DNA of 5,384 nucleotides. Origin: an uncultured Eubacterium sp. GTDB taxonomy: Bacteria > Bacillota > Clostridia > Peptostreptococcales > Anaerovoracaceae. Numbering within the stretch: the first letter of the stretch is position 1; every line of letters begins with the position of its first letter. The notes below the pieces were generated by a model, which saw nothing but the letters and a program-made list of their open reading frames with translations, did not search any database and was not told the origin of the DNA. Below are positions 1 through 5,384 of the stretch, piece by piece. The position numbers were made by a program, and so were the translations under genes. The DNA is taken from positions 1 to 5,384 of the forward strand of contig CAJJPZ010000151.1 in NCBI GenBank assembly GCA_905193765.1. Reading direction: 5' to 3'.

Positions 1-926
1 CCTGTTATCAGCGTCGTCCTGATATGGATGTCCGGTATCGCATCTCTCAGACGTTTTATCGTATCTCTGATGCTGCTGTTTGTCGAATGTCTGTTCATGG
101 CGCTGAGCACGCTGTCCGAGCAGTGCTGCAGCGGTATGTCGATATAGTGACAGATCTTCTCTTCTGACGCCATGACTTCTATCAGTTCATCGGTTATCTT
201 GTCCTCGTAGCAGTACATCAGCCTTATCCACTCTATCCCTTCTGTCCTGCAGAGTTTCCTGAGAAGTTCAGGCAGTTTCAGACTGCCGTAAAGATCTCTG
301 CCGTACTCAGTGACATCCTGTGCTATCAGCATCAGCTCGCGACATCCCCTTTCCGCCAGCTGCCCTGCCTCACGGATTATGTTCTCCATCGGTCTGCTCC
401 TGTACCTGCCGCGTATCTGCGGTATCACACAGTATGCGCAGCAGTTGTTGCAGCCTTCAGCTATCCTGATCGTCATGGAGTAAGGATCATCGCCTATATT
501 TCTCGCTGAAAACTCCTCAAAGACAGCAGGTTCACAGCTGAACACCTGTTTCCTTTCTCCTTTTTTCAGGTTCCTGACTATATCAGGCAGTTTCTCGTAG
601 TCATTGACCCCGAGGAAAATGTCCACCTCAGGCATTTCATCAAAGAGATCGCTGCCGTATCTCTCTGAAAGGCATCCGGTGACTATCAGCAGCGGCCTGC
701 TGCCTGACTCTGTCTGCTTATCCTCTATGAATCTCGCCATATCGAATATCCTGTCTATGGATTCCTTCTTGGCGTCGTTGATGAACCCGCATGTATTGAC
801 AAGGATGGCGTCAGCCTGATCCAGCTCTCCTGTCACGGTCATCCCGGCCTTTTTCCATATCCCGCCGATGCCTTCTGAATCATTGAAATTCTTCGGGCAT
901 CCCAGTGTTTCAATAAATAGTTTCAT
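1..926 (-). CDS. rimO: Ribosomal protein S12 methylthiotransferase RimO, C-terminus cut off by window edge
   Basis: Radical-SAM enzyme of the MiaB/RimO methylthiotransferase family. RimO adds a methylthio group to the beta-carbon of a conserved aspartate of ribosomal protein S12 (D89 in E. coli) using two 4Fe-4S clusters and S-adenosylmethionine. I translated 308 complete codons from the ATG at 926-924; the frame is open to base 1. The N-terminal UPF0004 domain shows TLGCPKN with C10, VNTCGFI with C46 and TGC with C85, the three ligands of the auxiliary cluster. The radical-SAM CX3CX2C motif is C159, C163, C166, followed by IPQIRGRYRSRP. RimO-type signatures rather than MiaB ones are GCPKN, LIAQDVTEYG (200-209), WIRLMY (233-238), DIPLQH (263-268) and IRTTLI (302-307). 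Family members are about 430-450 residues, so the end of the SAM barrel and the TRAM domain lie outside the window. The start overlaps the ftsK stop by one base, and ftsK-rimO is a common clostridial order. The protein is cysteine-rich. MiaB or MtaB is a less likely alternative. Confidence 0.93.
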   Translation of the reverse strand, partial: MKLFIETLGCPKNFNDSEGIGGIWKKAGMTVTGELDQADAILVNTCGFINDAKKESIDRIFDMARFIEDKQTESGSRPLLIVTGCLSERYGSDLFDEMPEVDIFLGVNDYEKLPDIVRNLKKGERKQVFSCEPAVFEEFSARNIGDDPYSMTIRIAEGCNNCCAYCVIPQIRGRYRSRPMENIIREAGQLAERGCRELMLIAQDVTEYGRDLYGSLKLPELLRKLCRTEGIEWIRLMYCYEDKITDELIEVMASEEKICHYIDIPLQHCSDSVLSAMNRHSTNSSIRDTIKRLRDAIPDIHIRTTLIT

Positions 927-944
927 TACTCTTCAATATCCTCT
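924..944 (-). promoter_or_regulatory. rimO translation start: TAATG overlap with weak ribosome binding sites
   Basis: The ftsK stop TAA (928-926) and the rimO ATG (926-924) share one base, giving TAATG. The purine-rich candidates are poorly spaced: GAAGAG at 934-929 is only 2 nt from the ATG, and AGAGGA at 944-939 is 12 nt away. This pattern fits termination-reinitiation, where ribosomes finishing ftsK start rimO. The overlap is seen directly; coupling is inferred. Confidence 0.7.
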
Positions 945-3562
945 GTTTTTTCTTTCATATCCGACAGCTCTTCTTCAGATATCAGTACCTGTCTCGGCCT
1001 GCTGCCGTCTGACGGTCCTATTATCTGCCTGTCTTCCATCATATCTATTATCCTCGCCGCGCGGTTGTATCCTATCCTGAACCTGCGCTGCAGCATCGAT
1101 ACGGACGCCTGCCGCGCTTCCACCACGAGTTCTATGGCGTCAGGAAGCAGCTCGTCCTCCAGATCCCTGTCGTGCTTCTCGGCCGGCGTCATATTGGCGC
1201 GTTCTATCGTATCCATCACGTTCTCGGAATACTCCGTATCCTCCACCTGGTCTCTGACAAAATCTATGACATTCTGTACTTCCTCGTCGGAGATGAATGT
1301 TCCCTGTACCCTGACAGGTTTGCCGCTTCCCAGTGGATGATACAGCATATCGCCTTTCCCCACAAGCTTCTCGGCCCCCTGCATATCCAGTATGGTCCTT
1401 GAGTCGAACTGGGACGATACCGCGAAGGCTATCCTCGACGGGATATTGGCTTTGATGACGCCTGTTATGACGTCCACTGACGGTCTCTGGGTAGCGACTA
1501 TCAGATGCATGCCGGCAGCCCTGGCCTTCTGTGCAAGTCTGCATATGGATTCCTCCACCTGTGACGGCGCAGCCATCATCAGATCCGCCAGCTCGTCTAT
1601 TATTATAACTACCTGAGGCATCACCAGATCTTCTTCACCACGTTCCTTTACTATACGGTTGTAGCTTGAAAGCGCTCTCGCCTTTTCTGCAGCGAATTTC
1701 CTGTAGCGCTCGTCCATCTCCGCAACAGCCCAGTTAAGAGCTGCCGCCGCTTTGGAAGGTTCGGTCACCACAGGTATCAGCAGATGCGGTATGCCGTTAT
1801 AATTCGCAAGTTCCACCACCTTAGGGTCGATGAGCACCAGTTTTACTTCATCAGGCCTGGCCTTATAGAGTATGCTGGTTATTATGCTGTTGATGCATAC
1901 ACTCTTTCCGGAGCCTGTGGAACCTGCGATCAGAAGGTGAGGCATGGATTTGAGATCTCCGACGATGGCGTTGCCTGCTATATCCTTGCCCACCGCAAAG
2001 CTGATCTTCGATTCCGCTTTTCTGAATGTTGCTGAATCGATTATCTCCCTTATGGTGACCATGTTCACTCTGTCGTTTTCTATCTCTATGCCGACAGCCG
2101 GTTTGCCCGGTATCGGCGCCTCGATCCTGATGCTCTTGGCCTCCATATTCAGCGCTATATCGTCTGCAAGGTTCTTGATCCCCTTGACCTTGACGCCGCT
2201 GTTAGGATGCACTTCATATCGTGTGACTGCAGGTCCCTGGGTAACATTCGTGACCTGAGCATCTATATTGAAGCTGTGAAGCGTATCCTCCAGCTTCATG
2301 GCTTTGGCACGTAGCGTATTTTCGTTATCCATGCCGCTGCTGTCGGACTTTTTAGCATTCAGAAGATCCACTGACGGGAACACGTATTTCTCGGCTGACG
2401 ATACAGTCACATTGAAATCATCTTCCCGGAGCATGCTCTTTGCCGCTTCGGAGCTGGTAAGCTTTTCTTCAGCCTTCTTAGGTACATATCCCCCCACTAT
2501 GACAGGTTCCCTGCGGACATCTTCCTCAGCTGGGAACATTTCCGTCTGAATATCGTCGCCTGTACCTGAGATATCACCTGTCCTGTCATCTGCAGGCGCT
2601 TCCTGCACTTTCGTTTTCCTTCCCCGCTTTTTCTTCGAAGGCGGATCTTCTCCAAGCGTGAAATCGAGCACCTCTTCATCCTCAGCATATTGCGACGCAT
2701 CGCCAGCTTCCGGTACGCTGTTCGTAACGCTGTCATCCCTGAAGCTCTCGCTGCTTATGTAGTCGAGTATCCTGCGCTGGCCTCCTGTCACCTGATCCCT
2801 TTGCGCAGGTCTTTTCGCATCGAAGCTGCCCAGTGTCATTTCCATCTCCATCTGTCTGAGACGTTCTTCCTTCAGGCGTTCTTTTTCTCTGAGCTTCTCT
2901 TCATGAGCTGCAGCACGGCGCTCCTTCCTTATCCTCGCTTCCTCCAGGAATCTTGAAACAGGCGTGTTCATAAGCAGCATCAGGCATATGAACACTGCAA
3001 CTACTGTCACTATGTAAAGTCCCGGAAGGCCCATAAGGCGTACTATCCCGCCTCCGGCCATCATGCCGAACACACCCCCGCTTTCAAGATGCATCCCGCT
3101 GACATAATGCGCGCTCACACTGCCCAGGTCCGATCTGACGTCGGCAGGCACTATGAACCGTCCTGCATTCATCAGTGATATCATCAGGAATATCACCAGA
3201 AGCAGCACCACCGATTTCATGCCTACATGTATCGTCTGTCTTGCGAAGAGCATGATCCCGTATATTATAAAATAATACGGCAGTATATATGCTGCAAATC
3301 CGAAACACCCCTTGAAAAAATCAGAAAGCGCATTGCCGAAAGTTCCTGCTGCCTCCGTCTGGAATGCCACTACCAGGAAAACTCCGGCAGCTATTATCAG
3401 CACTGCAACTATCTCATCTCTGACACGGCTGTTGATCTCCGCACGTTCATAGCTGTCCGCCCTGCTTTTCCGTGTTGATGCGGTCTTCCTTGATGATCCC
3501 GTTTTTGAATTGTTTCTGCTTCCGGACGGTCTGCCCGGCTTCTTCCTTTGTTGTGCCATCAT
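926..3562 (-). CDS. ftsK: FtsK/SpoIIIE-family DNA translocase
   Basis: Septum-located, ATP-driven motor that pumps double-stranded DNA during division or, in spore formers, into the forespore. It has 878 residues; B. subtilis SpoIIIE has about 790. In order: a very basic cytoplasmic tail (1-48); four hydrophobic segments near 51-67, 85-107, 117-131 and 181-198, with a Gly-rich stretch at 162-180; a long charged linker (200-415) starting with a probable coiled coil rich in E, K and R (205-242); the alpha domain (about 415-515) with TQGPAVTRYE; and the RecA-like beta domain. That domain has Walker A GSTGSGKS (547-554), Walker B IIIDELADLM (653-662, D656/E657) and the hallmark ATQRPSVDVITG (690-701). 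The C-terminal gamma winged helix (about 803-865) carries LQRRFRIGYNRAARIID, which in relatives reads orienting octamers (KOPS/SRS). Start: two adjacent ATGs (3562 and 3559) follow the same ribosome binding site, and the second has the better spacing. It lies 24 bp behind uppP and overlaps rimO by one base. The sequence does not decide whether its main role is SpoIIIE-like or FtsK-like. Confidence 0.97.
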   Translation of the reverse strand: MMAQQRKKPGRPSGSRNNSKTGSSRKTASTRKSRADSYERAEINSRVRDEIVAVLIIAAGVFLVVAFQTEAAGTFGNALSDFFKGCFGFAAYILPYYFIIYGIMLFARQTIHVGMKSVVLLLVIFLMISLMNAGRFIVPADVRSDLGSVSAHYVSGMHLESGGVFGMMAGGGIVRLMGLPGLYIVTVVAVFICLMLLMNTPVSRFLEEARIRKERRAAAHEEKLREKERLKEERLRQMEMEMTLGSFDAKRPAQRDQVTGGQRRILDYISSESFRDDSVTNSVPEAGDASQYAEDEEVLDFTLGEDPPSKKKRGRKTKVQEAPADDRTGDISGTGDDIQTEMFPAEEDVRREPVIVGGYVPKKAEEKLTSSEAAKSMLREDDFNVTVSSAEKYVFPSVDLLNAKKSDSSGMDNENTLRAKAMKLEDTLHSFNIDAQVTNVTQGPAVTRYEVHPNSGVKVKGIKNLADDIALNMEAKSIRIEAPIPGKPAVGIEIENDRVNMVTIREIIDSATFRKAESKISFAVGKDIAGNAIVGDLKSMPHLLIAGSTGSGKSVCINSIITSILYKARPDEVKLVLIDPKVVELANYNGIPHLLIPVVTEPSKAAAALNWAVAEMDERYRKFAAEKARALSSYNRIVKERGEEDLVMPQVVIIIDELADLMMAAPSQVEESICRLAQKARAAGMHLIVATQRPSVDVITGVIKANIPSRIAFAVSSQFDSRTILDMQGAEKLVGKGDMLYHPLGSGKPVRVQGTFISDEEVQNVIDFVRDQVEDTEYSENVMDTIERANMTPAEKHDRDLEDELLPDAIELVVEARQASVSMLQRRFRIGYNRAARIIDMMEDRQIIGPSDGSRPRQVLISEEELSDMKEKTEDIEE

Positions 3563-3566
3563 TCGA

Positions 3567-3575
3567 CCTCTTCCC
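3567..3575 (-). promoter_or_regulatory. ftsK ribosome binding site
   Basis: The minus strand reads GGGAAGAGG followed by TCGA and then ATGATG. The AGAGG core is 4 nt from the first ATG (3562) and 7 nt from the second (3559), so normal spacing favours the second ATG as the working start. The two choices differ by only one methionine. Confidence 0.65.
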
Positions 3576-3586
3576 TGCCGGCAGAC

Positions 3587-4438
3587 TTACACAGTCGGTA
3601 ATCCCACAAAGAATATACCATAGACGATAACCGCGATACCGACTGCCCACGTGTATATCGAGAACCCGATGAGTTTGCGGTTTGATACCAGCTTTATCAT
3701 GGCCTTTATTGCAAACAGTCCGGAGATGGCAGATACTATAACACCGGCAAGTACGGGTCCTATGAGATCAAGGCTAATGCCTGCACTGAATGCGTCAGGA
3801 GCTTCCACTATCACCGATCCGAGTATCGATGGTATCGATATCAGGAATGCGAATTTAACGGCAAATTCTTTGTTCAGACCCGAGATCAGTCCGCCGAACA
3901 GTGTCGAACCTGATCTTGAGACTCCCGGACATATCGCTACGCCCTGCATGAGTCCTACAAAAAATGCATATCTGAACTTCATCTCCTTTATGGTTTTATT
4001 GTTCCTGCCCATCCTCTCGGCGATAGTGAGTATTGTACCTGTTACAAGCAGCCCCACACCTATTGCGATAAGAGAATTGTAAAGGGCAGCGAACAAGTCA
4101 TTGAAGAGCAGACCAATAACTGCTGTAGGTATCGTTGCAATGATTATCATGAACCCAAGCTTTCTTGTGGGATTGGCATTCACTCTAAGTCCTCTTCCCG
4201 AGCATATATCGACTATGACAGCTCCAAGTTCCTTCACAAGCTCGATTATATCTTTCCAGTATACAATAAAAACGGATACCAGTGTTCCTACATGCAGCAG
4301 CACTGCGAAGGGCAGTACATTCTCAGCATTCACGCCGAAGAAATACTGGAGCAGAGCGAGATGCCCTGAACTGCTTATTGGAAGAAACTCCGAAAGTCCC
4401 TGTGCCAGTCCCAGAATCACTGCTTGAAAATATGTCAT
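3587..4438 (-). CDS. uppP: Undecaprenyl-diphosphatase UppP (BacA family)
   Basis: Integral membrane phosphatase that converts undecaprenyl diphosphate to undecaprenyl phosphate, renewing the lipid carrier for peptidoglycan and other wall polymers; extra copies give bacitracin resistance in other bacteria. It has 283 residues, within the family's usual 260-290, and is mostly hydrophobic helices. Motif 1 is QGLSEFLPISSSGHL (13-27). Its E17, S23 and H26 align with E. coli E21, S27 and H30, while Q13 stands where E. coli has E17, a change common in Gram-positive members. Motif 2 is PGVSRSGSTLFGG (171-183), with R175 matching the essential arginine R174 of E. coli. HVGTL (49-53) is also conserved. 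The two motifs lie in inverted-repeat halves that meet in the membrane. The start is set by a strong ribosome binding site 7 nt upstream. It is the first gene of the probable uppP-ftsK-rimO unit. BacA-type is clear; the PAP2-type UppPs are unrelated. Confidence 0.97.
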   Translation of the reverse strand: MTYFQAVILGLAQGLSEFLPISSSGHLALLQYFFGVNAENVLPFAVLLHVGTLVSVFIVYWKDIIELVKELGAVIVDICSGRGLRVNANPTRKLGFMIIIATIPTAVIGLLFNDLFAALYNSLIAIGVGLLVTGTILTIAERMGRNNKTIKEMKFRYAFFVGLMQGVAICPGVSRSGSTLFGGLISGLNKEFAVKFAFLISIPSILGSVIVEAPDAFSAGISLDLIGPVLAGVIVSAISGLFAIKAMIKLVSNRKLIGFSIYTWAVGIAVIVYGIFFVGLPTV

Positions 4439-4445
4439 AAAAAAA

Positions 4446-4453
4446 TCCTCCCT
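4446..4453 (-). promoter_or_regulatory. uppP ribosome binding site
   Basis: The minus strand reads AGGGAGGA, then seven T residues, then the uppP ATG at 4438-4436. The match to the 16S anti-Shine-Dalgarno and the 7-nt spacing are near ideal, which fixes the uppP start. Confidence 0.9.
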
Positions 4454-4475
4454 GCCTTTTATTCATACATAATAA

Positions 4476-4503
4476 ATTATATCACAATCATATGGTTAAT
4501 CAA
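4476..4503 (-). promoter_or_regulatory. Sigma-A-type promoter for uppP-ftsK-rimO
   Basis: The minus strand has a perfect -10 TATAAT (4481-4476) preceded by TGA, giving the extended -10 form TGATATAAT. TTGATT (4503-4498) stands 16 bp upstream as a -35 with four of six consensus bases. Transcription would start near 4469, leaving a leader of about 31 nt before uppP. The -35 lies only 3 bp from the T-run of the asd terminator. I saw no operator-like inverted repeat around it. Confidence 0.72.
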
Positions 4504-4506
4504 ACG

Positions 4507-4540
4507 AAAAAAATGTCGTCAGTCATATCAACTGACGACA
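4507..4540 (-). terminator. Intrinsic terminator of asd
   Basis: On the minus strand, TGTCGTCAGT (4540-4531) pairs perfectly over 10 bp with ACTGACGACA (4523-4514) across a 7-nt loop, and is followed at once by seven T residues (4513-4507). It begins 30 nt after the asd stop codon. This is a textbook rho-independent terminator and separates asd from the uppP operon. Confidence 0.95.
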
Positions 4541-4570
4541 CTTGTTTTCTGTCACTGTATAATGACCGGA

Positions 4571-5384
4571 TCAGTCATCCATCTCCTTGAGGAGCTGTTC
4601 TGCGATCTGGATCGCATTGGTTGCCGCACCCTTTCTGATATTGTCGGCAACTACCCATATATTAAGACCGTTGTCTACAGAGAAGTCTCTTCTGATACGT
4701 CCGATATATACTTCGTCTGTACCTGCGGCATCTCTTGCCAGCGGATACACATTGTGTTCCACATCATCCTGAACGATGATTCCCGGTGAGTTCTTGAAGA
4801 GTTCAACAACGTCTTCCAGTTCGAACGGTTTTTCAAGCTCGATGTTGATGGACTCACTGTGAGAATCGAAAACAGGTACCCTTACTGTTGTTGCTGTTAC
4901 TCTGATATCATCATCACCAAGGATCTTGTGAGTTTCGTTGATCATCTTCATCTCTTCCTTGGTATATCCGTTATCGGTGAATACATCGATATGCGGCAGA
5001 CAGTTGCCTGCAATAGGGTGAGCATATGCCTGAAGATTTTCATCATGTCCTGCAAGGCCGTTCTTCAGATCGTTGATACCCTTGACGCCTGAACCTGATA
5101 CAGCCTGGTATGTCGAGTAAACTACTCTCTTGATGCCGTATTTATCCTGAAGCGGCTTCAGTGCCACCATGGCCTGTATAGTAGAACAGTTAGGATTTGC
5201 GATTATGCCCTTGTTCCATTCGATGTCCTGAGGGTTTACTTCAGGAACTACGAGAGGAACATTCTCGTCCATTCTCCACTGACTGCTGTTGTCAACAACG
5301 ATAACTCCGTGAGCTGCTGCGATAGGTGCGAACTTCTCACTTGTGCTGCCGCCTGCTGAGAACAGTGCGATATCTATAGGTTTG
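4571..5384 (-). CDS. asd: Aspartate-semialdehyde dehydrogenase, N-terminus cut off by window edge
   Basis: NADPH-dependent enzyme that reduces L-4-aspartyl phosphate to L-aspartate 4-semialdehyde, the branch point to lysine/diaminopimelate, threonine and methionine. The frame stays open past the internal ATG at 5272 to the right edge, giving 270 complete codons (5383-4574) before the TGA; an entry starting at 5272 would be wrongly short. The extra 37 residues include ALFSAGGSTS and DNSSQWRM, both typical of Asd just before the DENVPLVVPEVN segment. The catalytic cysteine is in ANPNCSTIQ (fragment residue 66, codon 5188-5186), and the conserved glutamine is in TYQAVSGSG. R168 and H175 in RVPVFDSHSE have the same spacing as E. 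coli R267/H274. The C-terminal GRIRRD and ADNIRKGAATNAIQIAE are also family signatures. About 65-90 N-terminal residues, including the NADP-binding glycine loop, lie outside. It ends in its own terminator. The sequence fits the Gram-positive Asd type. Confidence 0.96.
   Translation of the reverse strand, partial: KPIDIALFSAGGSTSEKFAPIAAAHGVIVVDNSSQWRMDENVPLVVPEVNPQDIEWNKGIIANPNCSTIQAMVALKPLQDKYGIKRVVYSTYQAVSGSGVKGINDLKNGLAGHDENLQAYAHPIAGNCLPHIDVFTDNGYTKEEMKMINETHKILGDDDIRVTATTVRVPVFDSHSESINIELEKPFELEDVVELFKNSPGIIVQDDVEHNVYPLARDAAGTDEVYIGRIRRDFSVDNGLNIWVVADNIRKGAATNAIQIAEQLLKEMDD

Noticed and set aside
1140..1544. Minus-strand open frame of 134 codons inside ftsK in another frame
   Set aside because: It overlaps the most conserved FtsK motor sequence and reads as Arg/Gly-rich nonsense, a frame shadow.
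1944..2258. Plus-strand open frame of 104 codons opposite the FtsK alpha domain
   Set aside because: Antisense shadow of conserved coding sequence, with no convincing ribosome binding site or domain signature.
3651..4082. Plus-strand open frame of 143 codons opposite uppP
   Set aside because: It is fully antisense to a well-supported gene, has no recognisable motif, and its Ser/Thr/Pro/Ile-rich composition is what the reverse complement of a membrane-protein gene produces.
3587..4438. Q13 in UppP in place of the E. coli E17 as a sign of an inactive enzyme
   Set aside because: Gln at this position is common in Gram-positive BacA proteins, and the remaining catalytic residues (E17, S23, H26, R175) are all present.
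4459..4470. Tiny upstream reading frame ATG TAT GAA TAA in the uppP leader
   Set aside because: It has no ribosome binding site, and its ATG falls at or before the expected transcript start near 4469.
4558..4563. TATAAT on the plus strand, a possible antisense promoter reading into the asd 3' end
   Set aside because: No -35 hexamer at usable spacing, and the TG lies directly against the hexamer rather than one base away as in an extended -10. The AT-rich asd trailer explains it.
4439..4570. A riboswitch or small RNA between asd and uppP
   Set aside because: The 132 bp are accounted for by the asd trailer, a simple terminator hairpin, a promoter and a short leader; no further stem set was found.
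4571..5272. asd starting at the internal ATG at 5272
   Set aside because: The open frame continues upstream with clear Asd sequence (ALFSAGG, DNSS) to the window edge, so that methionine is internal.

Overview
The window is a compact, ordinary-looking piece of bacterial chromosome with all genes on the minus strand. Reading in the direction of transcription (high to low coordinates) it holds the 3' part of asd (aspartate-semialdehyde dehydrogenase), an intrinsic terminator, a promoter, then uppP/bacA (undecaprenyl-diphosphatase), ftsK/spoIIIE (DNA translocase) and most of rimO (ribosomal protein S12 methylthiotransferase). asd runs off the right edge and lacks its N-terminus. rimO runs off the left edge and lacks its C-terminus. 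Every long plus-strand open frame lies antisense to one of these four genes and reads as low-complexity shadow sequence.

The gene set and order suggest a Gram-positive Bacillota, most likely a Clostridia member of moderate GC (near 50% by eye). The reasons are the four-TM FtsK/SpoIIIE form, the ftsK-rimO adjacency common in Clostridia, strong GGAGG-type ribosome binding sites, and heavy use of ATA, AGA and AGG codons. An assignment to Ruminococcaceae/Oscillospiraceae or Lachnospiraceae would be a guess.

Layout: 4571-5384 asd; 4439-4570 is the only real intergenic region (132 bp) and holds the asd terminator (4507-4540), an extended -10 promoter (about 4476-4503) and the uppP ribosome binding site (4446-4453); 3587-4438 uppP; a 24-bp gap with the ftsK ribosome binding site; 926-3562 ftsK; a one-base TAATG overlap; 1-926 rimO. 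uppP-ftsK-rimO therefore looks like one transcription unit started from the promoter behind the asd terminator, with rimO translation probably coupled to ftsK. No gene-free stretch exceeds 300 bases.

Functionally, three genes serve the cell envelope and division: Asd feeds diaminopimelate/lysine, threonine and methionine synthesis, UppP recycles the lipid carrier for peptidoglycan precursors, and FtsK clears chromosomal DNA from the septum. RimO modifies the ribosome and appears to be a passenger in the operon. I found no mobile element, CRISPR array, RNA gene or convincing novel system. The findings below are small regulatory and protein-level details.
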